Of a stretch of 64,000 bases of DNA, positions 1 to 10,237 are shown piece by piece. Both the position numbers and the translations under genes were made by a program. The notes under the pieces are model-generated. The model saw only the letters and a program-made list of their open reading frames with translations, made no database searches and was not told the DNA's origin. The stretch is from Letharia columbiana (taxonomy: Eukaryota; Ascomycota; Lecanoromycetes; Lecanorales; Parmeliaceae), in NCBI RefSeq assembly GCF_014066305.1, contig NW_023501093.1, positions 248,001 through 312,000 on the forward strand, read 5' to 3'. Every line of letters begins with the position of its first letter. Within the stretch, counting starts at the first letter, position 1.

Positions 1-13
1 AGGGGCGACTGAC

Positions 14-1389
14 CTTGGCGACTCGCAGATGATCAGACTACCCAGACCTAGGAGGAGACCCATGAAGCACTGAAGCAGCAGCGGGATCCGCCATGCATAA
101 TCACTCGGTATAAAGCTACAGAAATAGTCCACCCACACGCTGGCGGCGTAGCCGCTTATGTTGCCAGTGAATTCGATGCAAGCAAGCTTCCCTCTGTTGT
201 GTGGGGGAGATATCTCGGATTGGTAGACAGGCACAATTGTCGACAAGGCCCCCACGCCCAGACCGGCGATGATTCTCCCAAGAATCATCATCGGCATGCC
301 GTTTGCAAACGTCTGGAGAGCTCCACCCACAAAGAAGATCATTGAGCCAAACAGTATGGTTCTCCGACGGCCGATCATATCTCCTATTCTTCCAACGCAG
401 AGAGATGCAATGAACGCGCCGACCTCGAGAATGGCCACCATTGTCCCTATTTCGGCTTTTGTAGGCTGATTGAAATAATCTTTAAAGTACGAACCTCTGC
501 GTGTGTTGACATCGATCAGCCAAAGATTCCATTGAAGGGGGACCCGGCGTCCTACGTTATGATTCCAGACATCACGCCTTGATCATATCCAAACAGAAAA
601 ACTCCTACGGATACAAACACACTAGTGAAGTATCTGCGGTACGTCAACACTGATCCTCAATCATGGAACATTTCATGGAACATACAGCAACGGCTTCCCT
701 GTCAAGCCATGCATCTGGCTTCTCTGTCGGTCGCCCGTCATGATGATGGCGAGGGCTTTCTCTGTGCGTCCGATCTGCCTCGCCGGAGGGTTCGGTATTT
801 CAATAGCCTCTTTACTGAGTCCAGGATTGGTAGCCTTATGCTCTAAATGGATATGCTGTGAGTAATGAACGTGCTTAGGCCGCCGGTGTAATGGGCGTGG
901 GTTGGATCTGCCGATGCCCTGGTGGTCTCCCGACTCCCGTAGACGTATGCGTAAAGGATCCTCCTCGTCGGCAAGCTGTTCGGCAAGGTCGCCAGTATCA
1001 CTCCAGAGTGAAAAGTCAGAACCCGCAGAATCGGAGGAGTGCCGATTAACCTTCTTCTCGTTGAGCAATGCGGCCGAATCCTCCGCTCTTGACTGAAAGG
1101 GAGATGCTAGGGTGCGGAGAGGGATAGTAGCAGAGTCGTAAGGCTTTGAGGAAGGAATTGTGACGGTTGTTGAGGGCAGTAGCCCGTCTGATGGGTTAAT
1201 CGATTTGGTCCTAGGAGAAATGCGTTGTGGGACGCGGGGGAGGCTTCCTGGAATGGAGCGGGCGACTTGCGCGCTCTCTGCTGAGCAAATAAGATCACGA
1301 CAGGCGTAGATCACACAGCACTGGACAAGCTGCTGGTTCCTTTCGTTTTTGAAGCTGGTGGGCGAAAAAAAGACGAGTGACTTTGTCAC
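14..1389 (-). CDS. MFS sugar transporter, partial (5' part; 3' end outside window)
   Basis: Plasma-membrane sugar/H+ symporter of the major facilitator superfamily (sugar porter family). Spliced on the minus strand as 1389..686, 633..556 and 496..14. Introns 634..685 (GTATGT donor) and 497..555 keep frame, and a third donor at 13 leads out of the window. The joined reading gives MHGLTGKPLL then YFTSVFVSVGVFLFGYDQG, then GRIGDMIGRRR (loop motif of the family) and the ESPR motif after TM6. It has a long hydrophilic N-terminal extension with an acidic SDTGDLAEQLADEED stretch before TM1. The open frame begins with GTG at 1389 and has no ATG until just before MHGLTG, so the true start probably lies in an upstream exon I could not place. 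Family is clear; substrate is not. Confidence 0.85.
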
Positions 1390-3540
1390 AAGACCCGGTT
1401 AATATGCTGTCGTTGGGCGAATAAGTTTGGCAGTTCAAGTTGCAGTGTTAGTGAGTGAGTGAGAAGCCACGGTAATAATGCTTGCTCTTCTCTTAGTGTC
1501 ATGCAAAACCGTCTTCGCGTTCGCGGCGATTCTTTTCGTCCTGTTCGCTACTTCTATGGTAATAAGTCTTTGTAGAGTCGGCCTGTCCGATCCAAGTCTA
1601 GGGTATTCAATGTACGGTTAAAGTAATGGACACAGTCCATGATGAGCTTGTCGATTACGGTAATAGACCTAATGAAGCAAGCTAGGTGTACAGACTACAA
1701 AGACCCTCTATAATATAACAAGGAAAGGACAGGGTCCAAATTCCCATTACCCAAGTGCTCTACTGTCTAGAGGTAAGTTCCAGTGTCCCCCACGGCGCGG
1801 GTGTGAGATTGATGAAGCTCAGAATACCACCCTACGGACGACATAGTTATTGCTTGCAAAAGCGGCCGCGAGGGGCTAGATGGGGTGTGGCTGGCGAGCC
1901 TCCACGCTGGAGCACGACCCTGCATAAGGCAAGCATGTACCTTCGTACCTACCGAGTACCTTTCCCCTCGGTTTTATAGTCTCTTCGTGAAAACCCACCT
2001 GAGCGGCGACCCCACGCATCATCATATTGAGAAGGCCAGCTAACGTCAAGAGGTCTCAGAGACTAGCCTTTCCAAGGGTTTTCTCATCTATCCTTGGCAC
2101 TGAAGGTGGCGAACCTACGGTCAAGTCTGTGCAGGTGCTAAAAGAGCATGTGGGGACCCTCAATATAAAATCGTAGAAGTCCTGTAATTTAGGCGCGATA
2201 CCAGAAAAAGGTGATAATTCTCTTTAATATCTCCTGAAAAGCGCCATTCTATCTATAAGAGAGTTAATGATTTATACATTTGATTTCCTTTTTCAATGTC
2301 TTCTGATAGAAAGATTTATCTTGTTCTAATTGATCATTATAAAATATAGACAAAGACAAAGAAAAAGAACTTATCCAATCTCACGCAAAGAAGCAAGGGA
2401 GGCAATTATATGTTCAAGGATGTGAAGCATGAAGGCGAATATAAGAACACACACGGTCTCAGTCTAGTATACGAGTATGTCATGGTACCTGTTCCTATTT
2501 TGGTAGCATACTTGCAGAGAGGGGTGGGATTGAGCCACGTGGCTATTCAATATTCAATTGATTTGTCCCTCCAAAAATGAAAGTTCTGACGTCTTCTAAC
2601 GACAACAAACAGTGTCTAGGACTGCAAAGAATAGGATCAGTCATTTTCTGATGGAATAGATTCAATCAATTCTCCTGCTTCCCGGAGCTTAATTTTCACC
2701 ACAGACGCCGCTTTCCTCTGTCTTCCTGAGTATTAGGTAACATAGCTTCTGGCGAGCGGTACTCCATGACCCTGACAACAACTCGGCGCCGGCATGCAAC
2801 GATTTGGTAGTCCATTGTAGAACTAAAGGGGAAAGATTTAGAGTCCGTAGATCCAACGGAGAACATGATGTGTTGGCATCGGTACGTGATTGGTAAGAAA
2901 GGGACCCATTGCCTTTTGATTTAGAGAAGATGAATATCAGCTTGAAATCCCCAGGTTGCTGTGGAGTGTTGAAGATCGAACCGAGGGAACCCCGAGTCCC
3001 CAAGAGGTTGAGTTGTCAGGTCCGTGGCGTCACTCGCAACATCCGAGGGATCGCTTCACCAGCCACTTCAAGTCGCGCCTCTCATCTCATTTCCCTTCCC
3101 GCAAAGCAATCTCCCCTGCAAGTCAGACATTCATTCTCTAGGTAAAGTATTCTCTCCCACCTTCTACCGTATTCGATTCACGCCGACATTGACCCTCGTC
3201 GCCATCAAAAGTAGCACTTCTCTCTCTCTTGAACTCCGATCTCTTAGGGTGGTGCTACTCGTTGAAGGTGCAGAGGCTCCGTCACCGTCCCGCAGCTGCC
3301 CTGCCGATCTCGCGCGTCGCTCCTTTCTTGTTTTTAATAACAGGCCACTGACAGACACTCGCTCCTGCACCGACAAGCCGACTCTGCAGCCATTGACTCC
3401 TCCAGTGCGACGTCAAAACCTTCAAACACAGTAAGGCTACTATCTGCGTCTTTGAGCAACTGTCGTCATTCCGTGGTTACCATCTATGGGAGTAGGGAGT
3501 CGGCGAAAGTGGACAGCACGCACCCTCCAACAACCTTACG
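1390..3540. other. Intergenic region without recognisable gene
   Basis: About 2.1 kb between the divergent transporter and Chs7-like genes. Short open frames occur on both strands but none resembles a known family or has convincing splice sites. The last ~450 bases (3080-3500) are pyrimidine-rich, as is common in 5' leaders of filamentous fungi, and probably hold the leader and promoter of the downstream gene. 2200-2400 is locally AT-rich. Confidence 0.5.
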
Positions 3541-4802
3541 ATGGGTTCCACACAATTCGGCAACTTTCACGTACGAAGCGCACCGCAAATTCCTCAAATT
3601 CGGTTGGCTGACCTGCGCAGAATTTCTGTCGAGACTCCACTCTCCCAATATGCAACGTAAGTTTACTCTGAAGCGAACCCTTACCTACTCGACCTTGGAA
3701 ACGGCTGCGACTCGGTATCACAACAGATGCTGACTTAGACCACAGCTGTTCAGTGAGTCGCCGACACAAAGTGGCACTGGCAGTCAATTAGGAGGATATG
3801 GGTTCGGAGGGTGTGGTTTGACAGGCATAACACTCAGCCATGATCGAAATTTATCGAACCTCGGTATGTGCGTATAGACCATAGGAATTTCATCAGTACT
3901 GACAGCTTGTAGGGTCAATATTGCTTTGTGGGCTAGCCATCTTAGTGACCACCGTCCTCCTATGGAGAGCAGACAGGAAGCAAGCTGCAGTAGGCCGAAG
4001 GTATGGTCTGTCCTGCCAGCTTCTGCCCGCTGCTGACAATGCACAGAGAGTTCCAGCTGTTCCTCGTTGGCTACATAATTGTTGAGATATGTGAGATATT
4101 CACAGTGGGCGGTTTTCCCCTGGAACGTAAAGTTAGGCTCGTACGGCTTTTTCCTCCTCCAGCTATGCGCTTCAACTATGCTAACATTTGTAGGGTTTTA
4201 CTGCTGTTCATCTCGGTTCGATCGTTGCAACTCTATGGGTTTTGCTCTTAAATGGTATTGTCGGCTTCCAAATTCTGGATGATGGCACACCTATATCCCT
4301 GGGATTGATACTTTTGTCCGGAATCGCATTCTTCGTTGGCACGGGTTACATAGCTCTCGACACCGCTTTCAGCTACACCCACACGTTTGTGCCCAGTCTC
4401 TTAGGGCCGGATAATCGAAACATTGCCCTCTACGTGCTCTATCAATTATGGCCTCTGATATGCTTGGCGGGGTTCTTCCTTTTAGAGACAGTTCTTGTCC
4501 TGAGAGTACTTGGGGAGAAAAAGCCGATGTGTATGTGGTGCCCCATCTAAATCAGTGCCTGTAATATACTTACATTAAATCTAGTATATCTCGTGGCGGC
4601 GGCGCTGTTGTTTGCTATCGGCCAAATCTTCCAATACGTCATCAGCACTCACATCTGTCGAGGAACCAATGGCAAGATCGACGGCGCACTCTTCGAAACG
4701 TTATTCACGCTTCTATCCGTCGTCATGATATGGGTCTTCTGGTCAAGTATAACGGAAGACGACTGGCCTATGCCGACATCAGGGGAGAGCACGTATACAT
4801 AA
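3541..4802 (+). CDS. Chs7-like chitin synthase export chaperone
   Basis: Predicted polytopic ER membrane protein of the Chs7 family, which helps class III/IV chitin synthase leave the ER in yeast. Seven exons join in one frame: 3541..3570, 3621..3656, 3746..3863, 3913..4000, 4047..4140, 4194..4530, 4585..4802, giving 306 residues, the usual family size. Introns have GTAYGT/GTAAGT-type donors and branch points such as TGCTGAC and TGCTAAC. N-terminus MGSTQFGNFHNFCRDS matches the family pattern (FxDFxxIC). Hydrophobic segments follow, with VGFQILDDGTP and VLRVLGEKKPM, then a last helix pair ending FWSSITEDDWP. The sequence resembles a Pezizomycotina paralogue group more than yeast Chs7 itself, so its client enzyme is not certain. 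Start is the first ATG that gives the conserved N-terminus. Confidence 0.88.
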
Positions 4803-5355
4803 TGGCACTACTCCCGAGTATCTTCCTTCTTATGTGATGATTGATGTTACTTTAGCGCATTAGCTCTCATGATTATCTTGCATCTCCTTAGTGTGTACAA
4901 ACATAATAAATAAGTCACTGCACGATCTTGGGAAGGCCAGGCTCCGCTTATTTACGAAGTGGGACTTGAAGCGGATGTGCTGGAAAAGAGGGCGGAGGAA
5001 TCAGGTGTGATAATGCTGGCGGGAGAAACGTAGTTGTACAATACAAAACAGAAAAATGTACACGTTAATCGTACACGTTAATCAGCTACAACCTCTCATA
5101 TTCTCGCGGTATTGATCAGAAAAAGGAAGTTGGAAAAGGAACCAACCCGTGGAGGTTCCTGGTGGCTATCGGTCTGGGCGAGAATGTTTCTCTGCCAAGC
5201 CTCACGAAATGTACGAGTAGGCCTAATCTTTATAATGCTTTCGAGTCCGACAATCAGCGAGGTAGCCACGTTGAAATCTTCCCAACCTGATTCTTTTGCG
5301 AACCTCATCGTTGCACCATGCATTGCATATCAACCCACCTTGTTCAGTAACGATG
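4803..5355. other. Intergenic region
   Basis: 3' flank of the Chs7-like gene and the spacer before the homoserine-kinase-like fragment. A 14-base phrase (GTACACGTTAATC) is directly repeated at about 5057-5084. Nothing else recognised. Confidence 0.5.
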
Positions 5356-5600
5356 AAAAGGATTCGGGTACCGGTAAGTTCCGCCAATCTTGGACCTGGC
5401 TTCGATGTTTCCGGTCTTGCTGTCCGGTCCGCACCGTCCGCTTCTCAGTCCCAAAGATGGCTCCATTCAATTGCGAGATTGTATGCGAAGGCGAGGGTGC
5501 AGAAAGTCTTAGCTGTACTGTCGACGAGAATTTAATTACGAAACTAGCGCTTCAAAAACTATCAGAAGCCCAGGATATTCGTTATGATTGGCAGATCCTA
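5356..5600 (+). pseudogene. Homoserine kinase (THR1)-like N-terminal fragment
   Basis: The open frame from 5356 reads MKRIRVPVSSANLGPGFDVSGLA, the N-terminal signature of GHMP-type homoserine kinase (threonine biosynthesis). About 30 bases on, a different frame carries FNCEIVCEGEGAES and then ENLITKLALQKL, also matching the family in order and spacing. The frame therefore shifts between the two blocks, or a very short intron of about 35 bases would be needed. The ATP-binding glycine-rich motif (PLGRGLGSSGAA) that should follow within about 30 residues is absent, and so is the rest of the enzyme. I read it as a truncated, frame-broken relic; a true gene elsewhere in the genome would be expected. 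An alternative is that it is the first exon of a chimeric gene with the region downstream. Confidence 0.5.
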
Positions 5601-5819
5601 GAGCTAGCTCCAGATGGAGCTATTTGTGATAATTCAATGCAGGGCGCGATACAACGCCGAGACTCTTCTTCAGACACGCAACCTCCCTCGGCGGTCAAAG
5701 TGTCGGAAACCAACCCAAGTTAGACTCCACAACAAACGATGTAGGGATTGGCCTGTCAATATCCTCTTTGAGCAAACCGAATAAGACTGAGCAAATAGAC
5801 GACAATTCGCGAGTCCAAG

Positions 5820-7200
5820 AATCATGTCGCCTAGCGCAGTAAAGTTAAGTACATCACAGACAAGTTCACTGAGCGAACGGAGTGGGACAAAATAATGCAG
5901 CAGAACAACCTTTCTCCAGCCGAAGTGCGCGAAATCATTCGAATTGGTATCGGTGACGACCAAGGGACGGTGCAGAAGACCTTCCTCTCCGACCTTACCA
6001 TAGCGGGCGTGATTGCGAAAATTAGGATCATAAGACGTCGATCACAAAGAAAGGCAAGCAATACACATACGCTATGCACTTCATCGCCCCCTTGAACATT
6101 CAATTATGCGAGTTCAGGAAGTCATCAAAGGCGGTGACACTCAGTCCTCAATCAAAGTAGGCACGCGTTCAATGTCCTAATATCACCAGCATTGACGATG
6201 ACTGGGCAATCCACGGCATGCATAATATACAAAAAGGAAGCACCGATCGCCAAAGCAGAATGCGCATATCCGCCGCATACACTCACAGGATGTTTGCAGA
6301 ATTTTCTTCGGGTTCGAGAGAAGTACAGGTGAGTATGGACGACCAAATGCTTAGATGCATATTTCTGACCATGTGGACAGGTCCTCGGCAGCTTCGAGAT
6401 ATTTTCCGCCCAAGTTGCCCAGCATATAATGGGGAGTTGGTCTACACCCTCGCGAGAGCCCTAATGGCTCCTCTTCGCGCATTACGCTCTCACCGGACAT
6501 CAACCTGAACTCTAGGTCAGGAGCTTCAAATGTGTGCAGTGTGATAGAGGAGGCCGCAGATTTCCGGAATACTCCAGCATCACGGGGCTCTAGCGCAGGA
6601 GGAAGTGGAGATGAGGGAGGTGAATATGAAAAAGATGCGGGTGAGGAGCCTGCAGACGACTTAGGAGTCTTAGATGAGGAATACGGATTATCGACCGATG
6701 CTATGAGTTCCAGCGCTTCCATGTCGCGCTGCACAAGCATCGACAGCATGGATCATCTCGATAACACTAATCGGGATTCAACCGTTCGTGAAATTGGTGG
6801 AGCCAGTATGCCACTCTGGACTAATAATCTGGTACACGCTTCTCAGTCGCCAGCGGTCACGGATCGAGTGATGTCCAGTATGTTTGCATATGTCGAATTG
6901 TTCCAAGTATACTGATCTTGCTTATCGCTTTGACGCGCAGAACGCGAGCGCCCTGATACAAATGGTATTCCTGCATACTCAGCTAGCAACTTGCAAATGC
7001 CATCTGCTTCACTCATCAGCAATTTGAGGGCATGTAATCGGCCACGTGCCTCAAGATTTGGTAAGCTATCAGGGCTGGAATCACGAAATATATGACGACT
7101 AACGTCACATAGAGCTCGACAGAATTCCTTCATCAAACATACCCGACTCCACAACGGTCTCTACTTCTCGCAACGGCACCTCACTTATACCAGCAGGGTA
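5820..7200 (+). CDS. Unrecognised multi-exon gene (exon set approximate)
   Basis: I do not recognise the product. Its reality rests on splice signals that keep one frame: exons 6516..6877, 6941..7060 and 7113..about 7197 join across introns 6878..6940 (GTATGT) and 7061..7112 (GTAAGC, branch GACTAAC, CATAG). Upstream, 6329..6380 is a textbook intron (GTGAGT, TCTGACC, ACAG) joining SGSREVQ to VLGSFEIFSAQV. Still further up, 5870-6060 encodes a helical-looking stretch with LSPAEVREIIRIG and FLSDLTIAGVIAKIR. The 6516-7190 part is acidic and serine-rich and probably disordered (EEPADDLGVLDEEYG, then SSSASMSRCTS). The first and last exons are undefined; some frames between 5700 and 6320 are interrupted, so the gene may be decayed. 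The opposite strand at 6843-7154 is also open; splice evidence favours plus. Confidence 0.4.
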
Positions 7201-7274
7201 TGAAGTCTCATCTTTTCTGCGATTTTCCAACAGAAACACCAGCAAATTATGCATGGCAGGTAGTGTCTTGCGAC

Positions 7275-7999
7275 TTATCCTGGATGGATTGAATGCGCAT
7301 CGTCTACAGTCCAGAAAGTCCTGTTGAAGCGGACCAAGTCTTCATCTCCAAAAAGGTGCTTTGTTCGATGTTGGTTTGTAATCAATCCCTCTGCTGGAAG
7401 ACTTTGGCGTATCCACTGAAATGAATTATTTGATCTGCTATATGCGGCACAAGAGATGGACTCGCAGCTTTGATTGCAGCTTTGTCATCAGTGTCCTAAA
7501 CAGTGCCACATCTAGCTTTCAATGCAGCAAAGAACCGATCAGTGTTTGCGGTTAAGGAATCCACTGTCATCCTTTCCGCCAATCTTCCCTTACTCGTGTG
7601 TGCAAGATACCGCAAGAAGCCTTTTGTAGTCGCCAGGCTTGGATTCGGGCTGACCTCCTGAAATGCTGGATGGTTTTCGGTATATATATCCGATCCGAGG
7701 AAAAGGGGAGGGAGGAGGAGTAGCAAGAGTCCCTTCCCTTGAACGGGCAAGATGCTCTAAGCCATCAATCCAGCTATTGAACTTTGGTTAGCGGGCGTGT
7801 ATCCAACCGAAAGAACTCTCTGGTAGACGTAGACATACTCGACATACCCCTGTATGATGTATGCATGGTCTCTTAAAGTCTTCGGTCCATGCGACTGAAT
7901 TATTCTTGAGTTATCCACTCTAAGATGACCCTTTGGGACGTCGGCACCGTGATCTATAGCATGTGCCAATTGCTCTTGAGGAAAAAGTCGCCGGCCCAT
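7275..7999 (-). pseudogene. FluG/DUF3435-type (tyrosine-recombinase-like) gene, broken
   Basis: Minus-strand relic of a fungal DUF3435/FluG-domain protein, a family related to the tyrosine recombinases of Crypton and Starship mobile elements. Recognisable blocks in order: MGRRLFPQEQLAHAID with HLRVDNSRIIQSHGPKTL and YIIQGYVE (7999 to about 7840), then FLRYLAHTSKGRLAERMTVDSL (around 7610-7550), then WIRQSLPAEGLITNQ with FGDEDLVRFNRTFWTVDDA (7415..7275). An intron with GTATGT donor and GCTAACC branch lies near 7770-7835. A 52-base GC-AG intron (GCGAGT to TTCAG) joins the second and third blocks in frame. An in-frame TAG at 7498..7496, an indel near 7740 and an early TAA at 7277..7275 make it non-functional. 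No catalytic C-terminal recombinase domain is visible. Confidence 0.55.
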
Positions 8000-8698
8000 C
8001 CTGATGGAACGCAGATTTCTTGTGGAAAAGATGGAGGTAAAGAGGGGATTGGGGGAGTGTCTATGAATCTCAGCCAACGCCTGAGCCTGGGGCGGCGTCT
8101 CGAGAGCCAGTAGTCGCATGCATGATGCTATGGTTGAAGTGAAGAGGAAGGGGGCATGAAGGAGGGGGGAAGTGGGGGGAAGGGGGGGTGTCAAGGTGGC
8201 GTGGTGGCTCTGAAGCAGGGAGTTTCTCGGGCGATAAAGCGGCAGCCGTCGGAAGATCTCCGCCTGAGCTTGGGGCAGATTTTGCCACCATCTCGACACA
8301 GGCCTAGCGTGGTCTTGGCACCGCAACTCCGTCTATTTGTACCTGTTTTCATCATGTAGAGAATCAATTAACTATTATATACATCATGAATCCATAGACC
8401 AAGTCTTGATTTCTTGACAGATTTCTACTATCTTATCTCGCCAAGTAATTAGGAATGTACCCCGATGTCACCGCTCTTTTGGTGAGCGGAGATTTCTGCG
8501 CTGCCCTAACCACCCGAGCATTTTAGCCGCTATTACAACGGAGAAATATATAACATCACAGCTACAATTCGTGGAAGGTGGCCGAGTGGTTAATTATTGC
8601 GAGTGACTCAAAAATTGAATTCTTTGACCTGGGTTCTACCTGGTTGTTGCATCTCATATAGGCTTGGGAGACTAGAATACATATTCCACTACCACACA
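8000..8698. other. Intergenic region with G-rich/C-rich tract
   Basis: Holds a strongly G-rich stretch (8145-8210, long runs of G) and then ordinary sequence with a tRNA-like motif described separately. No gene recognised. Confidence 0.4.
8579..8660 (+). other. tRNA-Ser-like relic (A box only)
   Basis: TGGCCGAGTGG at 8579..8589 fits the RNA polymerase III A box (TRGCNNARYNGG) and the D-arm of serine tRNAs. About 45 bases on, GGGTTCTACC (8631..8640) resembles a degenerate B box/T arm. The acceptor arms do not pair and no good anticodon stem forms, so this is not a working tRNA. It could be a tRNA pseudogene or the head of a tRNA-derived SINE. Confidence 0.3.
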
Positions 8699-9430
8699 TC
8701 ACCATAATGCCGACTTGATACGTTTACCACCTATTTCTACTAGCATTCGACATCGCCAAGGCATTTCACGGATACGAGACCGGACTTCCTCCATTTCTAT
8801 CCCCTCAAATTCTTCCATAATCACCTTAATCAACTCCGCCTTGTTCCGTCTTTGTCGACGATGTACACGGGCCTTCAATACATTCCAGACACCTTCTTTA
8901 GGATTGAGATCGTGTGATTGAGCTGGATGTTGTAGAGTCTCAATCCAGTTCTCGTCACGTAGCTGATTGGCCCGGCCTACTGGTCCAGATTTCTTGCCAT
9001 GACTGGGATCCCCATCCTCCATTAGAATACCTCGGCCTTTACTTTATCCCGGTGCATGTACACGTAATTCATGAACTTGTTGAATATGGCCTGGAAGAAG
9101 CTCGTCCACGTAGTAATTCTAAGTCATAGAGTTGCCTTTTTCTTTGATTTCGGGCTCGTGAGGCAAGGATTCTTTCCAGAGTTCGATTCGTTCCTCATAC
9201 TCTGGAGTGGTCTCACGTTTCGGACATCGTGTAGGCTTTCGAGGCTTCTGAATCTTCACTGCAGGAGGATCATAGACAGATCCGGATATGTGCACTGAAC
9301 AGGGCTCCAGATCCGGCCGAGATTCCATATTTTCCACATCATATCGAGTACCTATTTCACGCAGTACACGTCCTTGTGGCTGAGCGTTTCGTGAAAAATG
9401 AGCTTCGTCTGGTGTAGGTAGAGCGTGTCA
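8699..9430 (-). pseudogene. Tc1/mariner-family transposase, dead C-terminal two thirds
   Basis: Minus strand, one frame from about 9430 to 8699. It begins near PDEAHFSRNAQPQGRVL, where DEAHF holds the second catalytic Asp, passes through TTPEYEERIELWKESLPHE, and ends after GDPSHG and HPAQSHDLNPKEGVW, the third catalytic region (DLNPxE of mariner-like DDE enzymes). Two stops interrupt otherwise perfect frame continuity: TAG at 9121..9119 and a TAA about 75 bases on; both are what C-to-T change at CAG/CAA would give. The N-terminal DNA-binding domain and first catalytic Asp were not found upstream. No terminal inverted repeats identified. Confidence 0.8.
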
Positions 9431-10237
9431 TGAAACCTAATTGGAAAGCTTGCTTTCTCGACTTGAGATCCCAAATGGCTTCTACGCTAAGAGGCTAGTA
9501 ACCAATCAGATCATCGGAGTTTACGATTCCTAGTCTAAAACACACCTTATTTCTTCATTTTTGATCTAATCACGGATATAAACGGGTACGTCCAAAAGAG
9601 GAAGCTGAAAAAGATCTTCAAAATCTTCAAATCTACCTTTCTTAATTCCTTTTCTTTTATCAAAAATATAATAACAAAGTAAGTTTATAGAGTTATAGAA
9701 TTAATTATACGCTTTTGAATAATATAGCGTAGACGAAATTTGATAAATCATATAACTATGAGGTATTGATTGATCTTCCCACGGTATCGACAAGCTTTCC
9801 ACTACTGGGAAGCCCACGCCCCAGCACATATTTATTCCCGATGGAATATCGCGGGGTTGAAGATCTTGTAGGATAGGAGAATGTCGTAGGGTAAGAGAGT
9901 GTTGTAGGGTTGGAGAATTTTGCGGGGTTAAGATGTCGTAGGAGAGAAGAATATCGTAGAGTAAGAGAGTAAGTTATCGTAGGAGGGGAGAATATTATAG
10001 TATAGGAGGCTATCGTACGGTAGACGTCTATCGTAGGGTAAAAGAGTACCGTAGAGTAAGTAATATTTATCCATCTCTGCTCACCTACCTAGGTCATCTA
10101 ACTCACTCACCCCCATGCGACCTTCTAGGTGCCAAGCAACAAATCAGCTCCACTCTTTATCGCATCTGAACCTGTGGGACATGGCCACACTGCCTTGCCA
10201 TGAATTCTGCTGATAATATTTTTTTCTACTCGTCATC
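9431..10237. other. AT-rich spacer before SSL1
   Basis: 9537-9780 is AT-rich and may be the degraded front of the mariner element. It is followed by an 18-bp minisatellite (separate entry) and about 170 bases of SSL1 promoter. No coding potential seen. Confidence 0.45.
9846..10061. repeat. Degenerate 18-bp minisatellite, about 11 units
   Basis: Successive 18-base units approximate TCGTAGGGTAAGAGAGTA. Clear units begin with TTGTAGGATAGGAG, TCGTAGGGTAAGAG, TTGTAGGGTTGGAG, TCGTAGGAGAGAAG, TCGTAGAGTAAGAG, TCGTAGGAGGGGAG and TCGTAGGGTAAAAG; one unit is 16 and one 23 bases long. It lies about 180 bases upstream of the SSL1 start codon, so it may sit in that promoter. Confidence 0.8.

Noticed and set aside
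673..846. Plus-strand open frame over the transporter
   Set aside because: Antisense to a spliced exon with clear MFS motifs; shadow frame.
6351..7154. Minus-strand gene opposite the unrecognised plus-strand gene
   Set aside because: Frames are open and look protein-like, but the plus strand has three well-formed introns joining exons in frame, while the minus strand would need stops or frame changes without splice signals.
8145..8326. Proline-rich N-terminus for the minus-strand DUF3435 relic
   Set aside because: Encoded by low-complexity G/C runs, and the conserved family start (MGRR at 7999) lies downstream.
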